Made by a program: the position numbers and the translations under genes. Shown here one piece after another: positions 1 through 10,221 of a DNA stretch of 64,000 nt (position 1 is the stretch's first letter; each line of letters begins with the position of its first letter). Source of the DNA: DASXUL01 sp036504855 (GTDB taxonomy: Bacteria; Armatimonadota; DTGP01; JAKQQT01); NCBI GenBank assembly GCA_036504855.1, contig DASXUL010000119.1, forward strand, positions 20,689-84,688, in the 5' to 3' direction. Under the pieces are notes generated by a model. The model saw only the letters and a program-made list of their open reading frames with translations, searched no databases and was not told the DNA's origin.

Positions 1-137
1 GCGTTACCGTGGCGGTCTATCCGGAAGGCCAGCAGCCGCCGCCCATTGTCGTGGCCGCTCCGCCCGAGCCGGAGGTTGTTGAAGCCCCCGCCCCGGAGCC
101 GGTCGCCGAGCCGGCCCCCGAAGCCGAAGCGGAGTAG
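1..137 (+). CDS. rplI: Probable 50S ribosomal protein L9, C-terminal end only
   Basis: Only the last 44 codons are present, in the frame that starts at base 3 and stops with TAG at 135-137. The first residues (VTVAVYPEG) resemble the end of the L9 C-terminal domain. They are followed by about 25 residues of almost pure Pro, Ala, Glu and Val, an acidic low-complexity tail that ordinary L9 lacks. The next gene is dnaB, and rplI-dnaB is a classic bacterial gene order, which is the main support for the call. L9 binds 23S rRNA near the L1 stalk. So little is visible that another protein with a disordered acidic tail cannot be excluded. Confidence 0.5.
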   Translation, partial: VTVAVYPEGQQPPPIVVAAPPEPEVVEAPAPEPVAEPAPEAEAE

Positions 138-160
138 CATCCGCCCTCGACCGCGTATCG

Positions 161-196
161 ACGGCCCCCGTCTTCCGCCTGGAAGCCGGGGGCCGT
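161..196 (+). terminator. Hairpin after the rplI-like gene
   Basis: Arms 161-170 and 187-196 (ACGGCCCCCG and its complement) pair perfectly over 10 bp. A second 5-bp stem (172-176 with 181-185) continues the helix, leaving a GCCT loop. Only three T residues follow, so it is a weak intrinsic terminator or an mRNA end-protecting hairpin. Confidence 0.6.
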
Positions 197-330
197 TTCG
201 CGCTGGGAAATGACGTCATCGCTCCCCGCCGGGGCTATTCGTCTCGGTGCTGATTTGTGGCATCGGCCCATTTCCCCCTGTTCCCCAACGGCGCTGCGCG
301 CCATCATTTGGGGTGTGGAAGCTAATCGGG

Positions 331-355
331 AGCCGCCCCTGTTTGTGGGGTGGCT
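331..355 (+). promoter_or_regulatory. Hairpin in the dnaB leader
   Basis: AGCCGCCCC (331-339) pairs with GGGGTGGCT (347-355) with one G-T pair and a 7-base loop, followed by TTC. It lies 25 bases before the dnaB start. It could be an attenuator or a second terminator for the ribosomal operon. The rest of 197-380 shows no gene. Confidence 0.4.
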
Positions 356-380
356 TTCTGACATTTGAAGGGGCGCCATT

Positions 381-1808
381 GTGATCGACCGTCTGCCCTC
401 TCGGGACTTCGTCCCGCCGCAAAACCTGGAAGCCGAGCAAAGCGTGCTGGGCGCCATGATCGTGGATCGCTTCGCTGTGGAGCGGGCCATTGAAGTCCTG
501 ACTCCGGAGGACTTCTACCGCGATGCGCACCAGCGCATCTTCATGGCGATGTGGGACCTGGCCGAACGAAACGAGCCGGTGGACCTGGTTACTCTCTCGG
601 ACGCGCTCCGCGTGCGCCAGCAACTGGAGCAGGTGGGCGGCGTGTCATACCTCGCCACCCTGGCGGACATCGTGCCCACGACGGCGAACGTCGAGTACTA
701 CGCGCGCATCGTGGAGCAGAAGGCTATCCTTCGCCGCCTCATTGAGGCGTCGTCGCGCATCCAGGGTTGGTCCTACGAGCAGAGCGACGATGTGGACTCG
801 ATTGTGGACCGGGCGGAGCAGGAGATCTTCCGCGTGGGCCAGCGCCGAATGGGCAAGGCCTTCTACCCCCTGAAGACCCTCGTTGCCGACGGCTGGGACC
901 GCATTGAGGCCGCCTACGACGATCAGAACGAGGTCACCGGCATCGACACCGGCTTCAAGAAGTTCAACTTCATGACCAGCGGCCTCCAACCATCCGACAT
1001 GATCATCATCGCCGCCCGCCCGTCCATGGGAAAGACCGCATTCGCATTGGGGATTGCCACCAATGCCGCCCGCCTCTCCGATGTGGCCGTCGCCGTGTTC
1101 AGCCTGGAAATGAGCAAGGAACAGCTCGCCATGCGCATGATCACCAGCGAGGCCCGCGTGAACGCCCACCGGTTGCGAACGGGCTATCTCAAGGAAGGCG
1201 ACTGGGGCAAGATCGGCGACGCCGTGGCCCGCCTCTCCGAGATGAAGGTGTTCATCGATGATTCCTCGGACATCACCCCCATGCAGATGCGCGCCAAATG
1301 CCGCCGGCTGGCCGCGGAGCATAAGCTGGGCATGGTGATCATCGACTACCTCCAGTTGATCCACGGAGGCGGGCGCGACGAGAACCGCAACCAGGAAATC
1401 ACAACCATCGCGCGCAACTTGAAGGCGATGGCCAAAGAGCTGAACGTTCCGGTTGTTGCGCTGTCGCAGTTGAGCCGCGCCGTGGAGCGCCGCGAAGACA
1501 AGCGCCCTATGCTGAGCGACCTCCGCGAATCCGGATCCATTGAGGCCGAAGCGGACTTGGTCTGCTTCCTCTACCGCGAGGAATACTACAAGCGCAAGGA
1601 AGAGACGAAGAGCCTCGCCGAAATGGGCAGCGATAAGGCGGGAGACCACATGGTGCCCGGCGAGAAGGCTCCAGAGATCACGGAAATCATCATCGCCAAA
1701 CACCGAAACGGCCCCGTCGGCGCCATCAAACTGGCCTTCATACCGGAATATGCGCGGTTCGAGGACCTTGCCGAGCATGAGGAAGAGCCGCCCTACGAAG
1801 GCGGGTAG
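381..1808 (+). CDS. dnaB: Replicative DNA helicase DnaB
   Basis: This is the hexameric helicase that unwinds DNA ahead of the replisome and loads primase. The 475-residue product has the usual length and layout. An N-terminal primase-binding domain opens with PPQNLEAEQSVLGAM. A linker and a RecA-like ATPase follow, with Walker A ARPSMGKT (GKT at 217-219) and a Walker B-like VIIDYLQL near 319-326. Further conserved blocks SQLSRAVERR and DLRESGSIEAEADLV fit the family. The start is GTG, chosen because GAAGGGG lies just upstream and the protein begins directly with the family N-terminus. No intein is present. It follows the rplI-like gene, as in many bacteria. Confidence 0.97.
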   Translation: MIDRLPSRDFVPPQNLEAEQSVLGAMIVDRFAVERAIEVLTPEDFYRDAHQRIFMAMWDLAERNEPVDLVTLSDALRVRQQLEQVGGVSYLATLADIVPTTANVEYYARIVEQKAILRRLIEASSRIQGWSYEQSDDVDSIVDRAEQEIFRVGQRRMGKAFYPLKTLVADGWDRIEAAYDDQNEVTGIDTGFKKFNFMTSGLQPSDMIIIAARPSMGKTAFALGIATNAARLSDVAVAVFSLEMSKEQLAMRMITSEARVNAHRLRTGYLKEGDWGKIGDAVARLSEMKVFIDDSSDITPMQMRAKCRRLAAEHKLGMVIIDYLQLIHGGGRDENRNQEITTIARNLKAMAKELNVPVVALSQLSRAVERREDKRPMLSDLRESGSIEAEADLVCFLYREEYYKRKEETKSLAEMGSDKAGDHMVPGEKAPEITEIIIAKHRNGPVGAIKLAFIPEYARFEDLAEHEEEPPYEGG

Positions 1809-1841
1809 CCCGGAGCCGCGCTCCACAGGGGACCGAAGCCG

Positions 1842-2201
1842 TTGTTCGACCGTATCATTGGCACGTGGGCTGTGGCGGGGGGCATTAGCCTTGTCTTCAC
1901 GTTCTTCAAGCAGTACCGCGCTCGCGTTCGCTACATCTATGTGGCGCTGATTGGCGCGTGGGCCATCCTCTGGGGCCTGCAATGCATGCGCCACGAAGAC
2001 CTCGCGCCCCGGTGGGCCCTCTGGCTCGTATTCCTGTCTGGCCTTGCCGCGATGGTGGCGGACAGCGTACGTCGCTACCGGGAGACCTCAACACGCCTGC
2101 GGAGAGAACGGCTGGAGCGACTGCGCCTGGCTCAGCAGAACCCGAGCGCGCCGCCCACACCCGGCGCGGAGAACGCCACCACCGATGAAAGGGATGCCTA
2201 G
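1842..2201 (+). CDS. Small membrane protein of unknown function
   Basis: The 119-residue product is not a family I recognise. It has a hydrophobic N-terminal segment (about 10-25), two more likely membrane helices (about 32-48 and 57-73), then a basic helical stretch rich in Arg and Leu (about 78-100) and a Pro/Ala/Thr tail. The likely start is TTG, preceded by AGGGGACCGAAG. Its stop at 2199-2201 directly abuts the ATG of the dehydrogenase gene, so the two are probably cotranscribed and translationally coupled. It lies 33 bases after dnaB and may belong to that operon. Confidence 0.65.
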   Translation: MFDRIIGTWAVAGGISLVFTFFKQYRARVRYIYVALIGAWAILWGLQCMRHEDLAPRWALWLVFLSGLAAMVADSVRRYRETSTRLRRERLERLRLAQQNPSAPPTPGAENATTDERDA

Positions 2202-3080
2202 ATGACGACTGCTTTTCTTGGCCTTGGGACGATGGGGTATCCGATGGCGGGCCACCTGGCCCGGCATTTCACCACCGCGGTCTGGAACCGCACGCCCGAA
2301 GTGGCCGCTCGCCACGCGGCGGAGCACGGCACGCGGCAGGCGGCCTCCATTCCCGATGCCGTGGGCGCCGACATTGTGTTCTCCTGCGTGCCAACGAGCC
2401 GCGAAGTGAATCTCCTGGTGGATGCTGCCCTGCCGGCGCTTCGGCCGGGGTCCCTCTGGGTGGATTGCACCAGCGGCGACCCCACGATGGCGCGCGCAAC
2501 GGCGACCCGCCTGGCGGAGCGCGGGGTGACGTATTTGGATGCGCCGGTCTCCGGCGGGCGCCCCGGCGCCGAGTCAGGTACTTTGAGCGTGATGGTGGGC
2601 GGCGACGCGGCGGCCCTGGAGCGCGCCCGTCCGGCCATCGAGGCCTTTTCCTCCCGCATCGTGCATGTGGGCGCCGTGGGCGCCGGCCACATGGTGAAAT
2701 CGGTGAACAACGCGTTGATGGCCGTGAACCTGTGGGCGGCCTCGGAGGGCGTTCTGGCCCTGGAGCGGGGCGGGGTGGATCTTGGCGCCGCCATGGAGGT
2801 CATCAACGCCAGCAGCGGCCGCTCCTTCGCCACGGAGAGCCTGTTGGCGGCTGGGCTCGGGCCGGACGAGCTTCAGCCCTGGTTCAAGCTGGCCCTGTTG
2901 CACAAGGATACGGCCATCGCCAGCGATGTGGCCCGCAACGCGGGCCAGCCGGCCCCGTTCCTCTCGCTGATTGTGGACATGCTGGGCGCGGCGCGGGCCG
3001 GCTTGGGCGGCGAGCCGGATTACCGGGCGATTCCACGGGCCTTGCGAGCGTGGCAGAAGGGCATCCTGGGGCGGAGCTGA
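2202..3080 (+). CDS. NAD(P)-dependent beta-hydroxyacid dehydrogenase (3-hydroxyisobutyrate dehydrogenase family)
   Basis: The family oxidises or reduces beta-hydroxyacids such as 3-hydroxyisobutyrate, tartronate semialdehyde or succinic semialdehyde. The 292-residue protein begins with the dinucleotide-binding motif GLGTMGYPMAG (residues 7-17). It carries the substrate motif DAPVSGGRPGAESGTL and the catalytic lysine K166 in GHMVKSVNN. The length is normal. The ATG follows the stop of the upstream gene without a gap. Substrate cannot be told from sequence, so no gene symbol is given. It may work independently of the purine genes that begin about 95 bases downstream. Confidence 0.9.
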   Translation: MTTAFLGLGTMGYPMAGHLARHFTTAVWNRTPEVAARHAAEHGTRQAASIPDAVGADIVFSCVPTSREVNLLVDAALPALRPGSLWVDCTSGDPTMARATATRLAERGVTYLDAPVSGGRPGAESGTLSVMVGGDAAALERARPAIEAFSSRIVHVGAVGAGHMVKSVNNALMAVNLWAASEGVLALERGGVDLGAAMEVINASSGRSFATESLLAAGLGPDELQPWFKLALLHKDTAIASDVARNAGQPAPFLSLIVDMLGAARAGLGGEPDYRAIPRALRAWQKGILGRS

Positions 3081-3174
3081 GGCGGTTCCCAACGCCTCTC
3101 GGCAGGTGTTGAAACAGGCGTCCCTTTCCGGCGCGGTTGAAATACCCCTCCGTACGCCCGTAGGATGTGAGCGT

Positions 3175-4455
3175 ATGAAGGTCCTCGTCATTGGCGGCGG
3201 CGGGCGCGAACACGCGCTCGCCTGGAAGATAGCGCGGAGCCCCGAAGTTTCGGAGGTTATCTGCGCGCCGGGCAATCCCGGCATGGCCCAGTTGGGCCGC
3301 TGCATCCCGTTGAAGCCCACGGACATCGACGGCATCCGCGCTCTCTGCAAGAGCGAGGGCGTCGGGCTTGCTGTGGTGGGCCCCGAATCCCCCCTCATCG
3401 CCGGCCTCGCCGATGCGTTGCGCGCCGATGGCGTTCCCACGTTCGGCCCCGGCGCGGACGGGGCGCAGTTGGAGGGCTCGAAGGTCTTCTCGAAGGAGTT
3501 GTTCCGGAAGTACGGCATCCCCAGCGCGCGCTTTGAGGCTTTCGATGATGCGGATGCGGCCGAAGCGGCCGCCCGCGCCTGGAACGGGCCCGTGGTGGTG
3601 AAAGCCGACGGCGAGGCCGCCGGCAAGGGCGTGCTGATGTGCGCCACGCCCAACGAAGCTGTGGCTGCAGTCGACGCGGTGATGCGGAAGCGCGCCTTCG
3701 GCGACGCCGGACGCCGCATCGTTCTGGAGGAATGGCTGCAGGGAACGGAAATGAGCCTGTTCGCGCTCTGCGACGGCAAGTCCATCCTGCCGTTCCAGAC
3801 GGCGCAGGATTACAAGCGCGCCCTGGATGGCGACGCCGGGCCCAACACGGGCGGCATGGGCGCCGTTTCGCCGGTCCCCTTCGTCACGCCCGTGATGCTC
3901 CAGGCGGCGGTGGAGGAAGTGCTCCTGCCCACGGTCAAAGCCCTTCAGGCCGAGGGCATCGACTATCGAGGCTGCCTTTACGCCGGCTTGATGTGGACCG
4001 CAGATGGCTGGAAGCTGCTGGAATACAACTGCCGCTTCGGAGACCCGGAGACGCAGCCGCTTCTCTGCCGCATGGAGAGCGATCTCTTCCCGCTGCTGCT
4101 GGACTGCGCGCAGGGCGATCTAGGCCACCGGACCATCGCCTGGACGCCCGGCCCGGCCGCGTGCATCGTTGTGGCGGCCGGCGGTTATCCCGGCGCGTAT
4201 GAAAAGGGCGCGGTGATCCGCGGCTTGAAACTGGCGGCCGAGATCGAGGGCGTGGAGATCTTCCACGCCGGAACCGCCAACAATGATCAGGGCCTGATCG
4301 TCACCAACGGGGGCCGCGTGCTCAACGTGGTGGCCACCGGCCAAAACTATAACGCCGCACTGGAGCGCGCCTACGAAGCCGTGGAACTCCTCGGCTTCAC
4401 CGGCATGCAATATCGAACCGACATCGGTAGAAACCTATCGGGAACCATCGAATAA
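3175..4455 (+). CDS. purD: Phosphoribosylamine-glycine ligase (GARS)
   Basis: PurD joins glycine to phosphoribosylamine with ATP, the second step of purine synthesis. The 426-residue protein starts MKVLVIGGGGREHALAWKI, the standard PurD N-terminus. The same frame is open far upstream, but that extension overlaps the preceding gene and lacks family similarity, so the ATG at 3175 is used. ATP-grasp blocks are visible (GPVVVKADGEAAGKGV, EEWLQGTEMSLF, GGMGAVSPVP, EYNCRFGDPETQ). It is the first gene of a plus-strand purine block running to purL. Confidence 0.96.
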   Translation: MKVLVIGGGGREHALAWKIARSPEVSEVICAPGNPGMAQLGRCIPLKPTDIDGIRALCKSEGVGLAVVGPESPLIAGLADALRADGVPTFGPGADGAQLEGSKVFSKELFRKYGIPSARFEAFDDADAAEAAARAWNGPVVVKADGEAAGKGVLMCATPNEAVAAVDAVMRKRAFGDAGRRIVLEEWLQGTEMSLFALCDGKSILPFQTAQDYKRALDGDAGPNTGGMGAVSPVPFVTPVMLQAAVEEVLLPTVKALQAEGIDYRGCLYAGLMWTADGWKLLEYNCRFGDPETQPLLCRMESDLFPLLLDCAQGDLGHRTIAWTPGPAACIVVAAGGYPGAYEKGAVIRGLKLAAEIEGVEIFHAGTANNDQGLIVTNGGRVLNVVATGQNYNAALERAYEAVELLGFTGMQYRTDIGRNLSGTIE

Positions 4456-4513
4456 CCACAGAGACACAGAGGCACAGAGATCCGGATTCCTCTGTGTCTC
4501 TGTGCCTCTGTGG
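4456..4513. repeat. Octamer-built inverted repeat between purD and purB
   Basis: The left arm 4456-4479 is made of CACAGAG-type octamers (CACAGAGA, CACAGAGG, CACAGAGA). The right arm 4490-4513 is made of CTCTGTG octamers, and the arms pair with two mismatched positions around a 10-base loop that contains ATCCGGAT. The element starts directly at the purD stop and ends 17 bases before the purB start. It belongs to the class of short tandem-unit palindromes seen elsewhere in this window. Confidence 0.85.
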
Positions 4514-4530
4514 TAAATAGGACTGAAAGC

Positions 4531-5823
4531 ATGATTGCACGTTACTCGCTGCCCGAGATGGCGGCGGTATGGAGTGAAGACAACAAGTTTCGCACGTGGC
4601 TGGAGGTCGAACTGGCCGTGGCCGACGCGCTGGCTGAGATCGGCGAGATCCCGGCCGAGGCCGCCCGCGTGATGCGCGAGAAGGGCCGCGTGGATGCCGA
4701 CGAGATCGCGGAGATTGAGAAGACCACCGACCACGACGTGATCGCGTTCATCAAGTGCGCCACCCGGGATATGGGAGAGGCCGAGTCCTACTTCCACCAC
4801 GGCGTGACGTCCACCGACATCGTCGATACCGCGCAGGCGCTCCAGTTGCGCCAGGCGTGCGACCTGTTGCTCTGTCGCCTCGACGAGTGGGAGGCCGCGC
4901 TGGTGAAGCGCGCCCGTGAGCACAAGTACACGCTTCAGATCGGTCGTACTCACGGCGTGCATGGCGAGCCCGTCACCTTCGGCCTGAAGCTGGCCGTGTG
5001 GGTGGCGGAGGTTCGCCGCAACATCGACCGCCTCCAGCACGCTCGCAAGAACATCGCCGTGGGCCAGATCTCCGGCGCCGTGGGCACCTACGCCAATATT
5101 GACCCGCGCGTGGAGGAGATCGCATGCCGCATGCTCGGTCTCGAAGCCTCCCCCGCTTCCACGCAGACCCTCCAGCGCGATCGCCACGCCGAACTGCTTA
5201 CCACGTTCGCGATCATCGGAGGCAGCCTGGAGAAGATGGCCACGGAAGTGCGCAACCTTCAGCGGACCGATATTCTGGAGGCTGAGGAGTTCTTCAAGCC
5301 GGGACAGCGGGGCAGCTCCGCGATGCCCCACAAGCGCAACCCGATCACCGCGGAGCGCGTTGCCGGCCTCTCGCGCCTCCTGCGGGGCAACGCCCTCGCC
5401 GCCATGGAGAACCAGGCCCTCTGGCACGAGCGGGACATCACGCATTCCAGCGTGGAGCGCGTGATTCTGCCGGATTCCTGCCTCTGCCTGGACTACATGC
5501 TCTACAAGTTCACGGACGTCATCGACCGCCTCATCGTCTACCCCGAGAACATGATGCACAACATCGAGCGCACCAAGGGCCTGGTGGTCTCCCAGCGCGT
5601 TATGCTGGCCCTCACCGAGAAGGGCATGAGCCGCGAGGACTCCTACAAGACCGTGCAGAAAAACGCCCTGGCCGCCTGGAACGGCGAGAGCGATTTCCGC
5701 GCCAACCTGGAGGCGGACCCCGCCGTGCAGCAGCATCTTACCAGCGCCGACATGGATGAGTTATTCGATTATCGCTACTTCACCCGCCACCTGGGCCGGG
5801 TTTTTGACAGATTGGGTATTTGA
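4531..5823 (+). CDS. purB: Adenylosuccinate lyase
   Basis: PurB removes fumarate from SAICAR and from adenylosuccinate, serving two steps of purine synthesis. The 430-residue product starts MIARYSLPEMAAVW. An in-frame GTG at 4510 lies inside the repeat and would add seven residues, so the ATG is preferred. The fumarase/aspartase superfamily signature GSSAMPHKRNP is at residues 261-271, preceded by the TSTDIVDTAQ and GRTHGVHGEP blocks that carry active-site residues. The length is normal. The upstream region is the octamer repeat, which leaves only a weak ribosome site (GGAC). Confidence 0.96.
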   Translation: MIARYSLPEMAAVWSEDNKFRTWLEVELAVADALAEIGEIPAEAARVMREKGRVDADEIAEIEKTTDHDVIAFIKCATRDMGEAESYFHHGVTSTDIVDTAQALQLRQACDLLLCRLDEWEAALVKRAREHKYTLQIGRTHGVHGEPVTFGLKLAVWVAEVRRNIDRLQHARKNIAVGQISGAVGTYANIDPRVEEIACRMLGLEASPASTQTLQRDRHAELLTTFAIIGGSLEKMATEVRNLQRTDILEAEEFFKPGQRGSSAMPHKRNPITAERVAGLSRLLRGNALAAMENQALWHERDITHSSVERVILPDSCLCLDYMLYKFTDVIDRLIVYPENMMHNIERTKGLVVSQRVMLALTEKGMSREDSYKTVQKNALAAWNGESDFRANLEADPAVQQHLTSADMDELFDYRYFTRHLGRVFDRLGI

Positions 5824-5901
5824 GCCATCAGCCGTCAGCCGTCAGCCATCAGCCCCGGAATCGGGATCTGGTCGCTGACGGCTGACCGCTGGCGGCTGAG
5901 G
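5824..5901. repeat. Heptamer-built inverted repeat between purB and purS
   Basis: The left array 5824-5854 is built of heptamers (CAGCCGT twice, CAGCCAT). The right array 5874-5901 is its imperfect complement (GCTGACG, GCTGACC and relatives). The loop is about 19 bases. The right arm runs into the GAGGAG that serves as the purS ribosome site. Confidence 0.8.
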
Positions 5902-5910
5902 AGCTATTGA

Positions 5911-6147
5911 ATGCCGAAAGCAAAAGTCTATATCACGCTGAAGTCCGCGATCCTGGATGCGCAGGGGCAGACCGTTAAGGGCGCCCTGGAGCATCTGGGG
6001 TTCGCCGGCATTGAGGATGTGCGCGTGGGCAAGTACATCCAGATCGAACTGCCGGAAGGCGCCGGCGAGGCCGAGGTGAAGTCCATGTGTGACCGCCTGC
6101 TGGCTAACCCTGTGCTGGAAGAGTACCGGTTCGAGGTGACGGAGTAG
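5911..6147 (+). CDS. purS: Phosphoribosylformylglycinamidine synthase, PurS subunit
   Basis: PurS is the small dimeric subunit that bridges PurQ and PurL in the three-part FGAM synthase found in many bacteria and archaea. The 78-residue product starts MPKAKVYITLKSAILDAQG and contains the family motif VRVGKYIQIEL. GAGGAG lies 8 bases before the ATG. Its last stop base is the first base of the next gene's GTG, so translation of the methyltransferase is probably coupled. purQ and purL follow, making the complex complete. Confidence 0.95.
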   Translation: MPKAKVYITLKSAILDAQGQTVKGALEHLGFAGIEDVRVGKYIQIELPEGAGEAEVKSMCDRLLANPVLEEYRFEVTE

Positions 6148-6779
6148 TGGCCAAATCCAGGCTCGGCAAGTGGCGGGAGGCGGCGACCTCCATGCACCCG
6201 GCCGGGTGGCTGTGGGCGTTCATGCACAAGAACCCCACACCGGGCCGGTTCGACCTGCTCTACAAGCTCGGCAAGGGTGACCCGTGGCGCACGGACAATG
6301 CGCCGTATGAGGAAACCAAGCGAGCTGACCTGCTCTCGCTTCTGCGTTCGAAGTATGTTTCCATCCTGGACGCCGGTTGCGGAACGGGCAACGTGACCCG
6401 CCTTCTGGCGGAGCGAGGCCCTGTGCTGGGAGTGGACGCTTCACACGTTGCCATCGAGCGAGCCATCTCACTGGGCGGAGACGGCGTGCGTTATGAAACG
6501 GGCGACCTGCGCACGTGCCCCCTCCCGGAAGGGGTGGATCTGATCGTCGCCAGTGAGGTGCTGTATTATCTCACGGACGCCGACCGTCAGCCGGTGATCA
6601 GCCGGCTGGCCGATGCGCTGGCGCCGGCCGGGCACTTCGTGGTGGCTGGCGGCAAGGGGGACGACCGCGTGATTCCGCTTCTGGAGGCGCGGGCAGACCT
6701 GCATATGGCGGGCGAAGTGGTTCGCGAGGGCGACGTTTGGCGCCCGTATCGCATCGTGAATTTCGAGAAACAGGGCTAG
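6147..6779 (+). CDS. SAM-dependent methyltransferase inside the purine block
   Basis: The 210-residue protein has a class I methyltransferase core. Motif I is ILDAGCGTGN (D75 to about G81), an acidic motif GVDA follows, and VDLIVASEVLYYL is the post-II region typical of the NodS/Methyltransf_11-like families. About 60 residues precede the core. The GTG start overlaps the purS stop by one base. The acceptor substrate is unknown. A methyltransferase between purS and purQ is not part of purine synthesis. It may be a passenger in the operon or may act on a related small molecule. Confidence 0.8.
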   Translation: MAKSRLGKWREAATSMHPAGWLWAFMHKNPTPGRFDLLYKLGKGDPWRTDNAPYEETKRADLLSLLRSKYVSILDAGCGTGNVTRLLAERGPVLGVDASHVAIERAISLGGDGVRYETGDLRTCPLPEGVDLIVASEVLYYLTDADRQPVISRLADALAPAGHFVVAGGKGDDRVIPLLEARADLHMAGEVVREGDVWRPYRIVNFEKQG

Positions 6780-6849
6780 CCGGGAGCGCGGCGGCGAGAG
6801 CACCGGGCTCCGCGCCGATCCTGTGTAGCGTATTATCGGGGGAAGAGTT

Positions 6850-7536
6850 ATGACATTTGGCGTGATCATATTCCCGGGCAGTAATTGTGACATGGATGCC
6901 GTGCACGCGGTAACCGACGTCATGGGCCAGGAAGCGAAGGCGATCTGGCACGAGGAGACGAGCCTGGGCGGCGTGGACGCTGTCATCGTGCCCGGCGGGT
7001 TCTCCTATGGCGACTACCTCCGTTGCGGGGCCATCGCGCGGTTCAGCCCCATCATGGAGGCGGTTCGCGCTCACGCGGCCGAGGGAAAGCCGGTGATCGG
7101 CATCTGCAACGGCTTCCAGATCCTCACCGAGGCGCACCTGCTTCCGGGCGCCCTGCACCGCAACGAGGGCCTCCAGTTCCTCTGCCAGCCGGTCTATCTG
7201 CGCGTTGAGAACAACGACACCGTCTTCACCCGCGCCTACAAGAAGGGGCAGGTGATCCAGCTTCCCATCGCGCACAACGAGGGCAACTTCTTCGTTGAGA
7301 AGGACGAGGCCCTGAAGCTGGAAACCGAGCGCCGCGTGGTGTTCCGCTACTGCGATCCGGAAGGCCGCGTTTCCGAGGATGCGAACCCGAACGGCAGCCT
7401 GAACAACATCGCCGGCATCATCAACGAAGCGGGCAACGTGCTGGGAATGATGCCCCACCCCGAACGCGCCTGCGAGCTTCTGCTCGGCAGCGAGGACGGC
7501 AAGGGCGTGTTCGAAAGCCTGGCGGCTTCGACTTAG
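6850..7536 (+). CDS. purQ: Phosphoribosylformylglycinamidine synthase, PurQ glutaminase subunit
   Basis: PurQ releases ammonia from glutamine for PurL. The 228-residue protein is a class I (triad) amidotransferase starting MTFGVIIFPGSNCDMDAV. The nucleophile is C86 in GICNGFQILTEA, and the partner residues are H203 and E205 in MMPHPERACE. Start and length match the family. It lies between the methyltransferase and an 82-residue conserved-looking protein in the purine block. Confidence 0.96.
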   Translation: MTFGVIIFPGSNCDMDAVHAVTDVMGQEAKAIWHEETSLGGVDAVIVPGGFSYGDYLRCGAIARFSPIMEAVRAHAAEGKPVIGICNGFQILTEAHLLPGALHRNEGLQFLCQPVYLRVENNDTVFTRAYKKGQVIQLPIAHNEGNFFVEKDEALKLETERRVVFRYCDPEGRVSEDANPNGSLNNIAGIINEAGNVLGMMPHPERACELLLGSEDGKGVFESLAAST

Positions 7537-7546
7537 GATTGTTCGC

Positions 7547-7795
7547 ATGGGTGACCCGATGACTGAGCCTGAAAGGCGACATTTCAAGCGCTGGGCCATC
7601 TGCCTGGTGAATGCGGATTACGAGGGGTCTCTCGAACGACGCAAGGTCTACGAGGTGCTTCCCGCCGTGCCGGGAGAAAACGGGCTGATCCGCGTGATCG
7701 ACGAATCCGGCGAGGACTACCTCTACCCGTCCCAGATGTTTGCGCCGCTGGATCTGCCCGCCGCCGTGGAGTATGCACTTCTGGCGGCAGGCTGA
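7547..7795 (+). CDS. Conserved-type small protein between purQ and purL
   Basis: The 82-residue product is not a named family I recognise. It contains LERRKVYEVLPAV and RVIDESGEDYLYPSQMF, a pattern I recall from hypothetical proteins of similar size in several phyla, with an expected small beta-barrel (SH3-like) fold. That is a memory-based impression. Start may be the ATG at 7547 or the in-frame ATG at 7559. It begins 10 bases after purQ and ends 77 bases before purL, so it is likely cotranscribed with them. Confidence 0.7.
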   Translation: MGDPMTEPERRHFKRWAICLVNADYEGSLERRKVYEVLPAVPGENGLIRVIDESGEDYLYPSQMFAPLDLPAAVEYALLAAG

Positions 7796-7872
7796 CGTCC
7801 TGATGCGCCGTTGTCCCCTATGTTGGCGGGCCGCTTTCGCGGCGTCAAACGCCATTTGACAGTGAACAAGAT

Positions 7873-10131
<2,259 letters not shown>

Positions 10132-10139
10132 GTGAACGA

Positions 10140-10169
10140 GAACGGCCCGCCGACGAGGCGGGCCGTTCT
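10140..10169. terminator. Terminator hairpin after purL
   Basis: GAACGGCCCGCC (10140-10151) pairs perfectly with GGCGGGCCGTTC (10158-10169) around a 6-base loop. It separates the convergent purL and the pseudokinase gene and can serve both strands. A short T-containing stretch (TGTCAT) follows on the plus strand. Confidence 0.75.
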
Positions 10170-10221
10170 GTCATATCAAGCGCCTGTGGCGCCTGGCGCC
10201 TGGCGCCGGGGATCCTTTGGT

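Noticed and set aside
2971..3174. Upstream extension of purD
   Set aside because: It overlaps the preceding dehydrogenase gene in another frame, and PurD proteins begin at MKVLVIGGGG.
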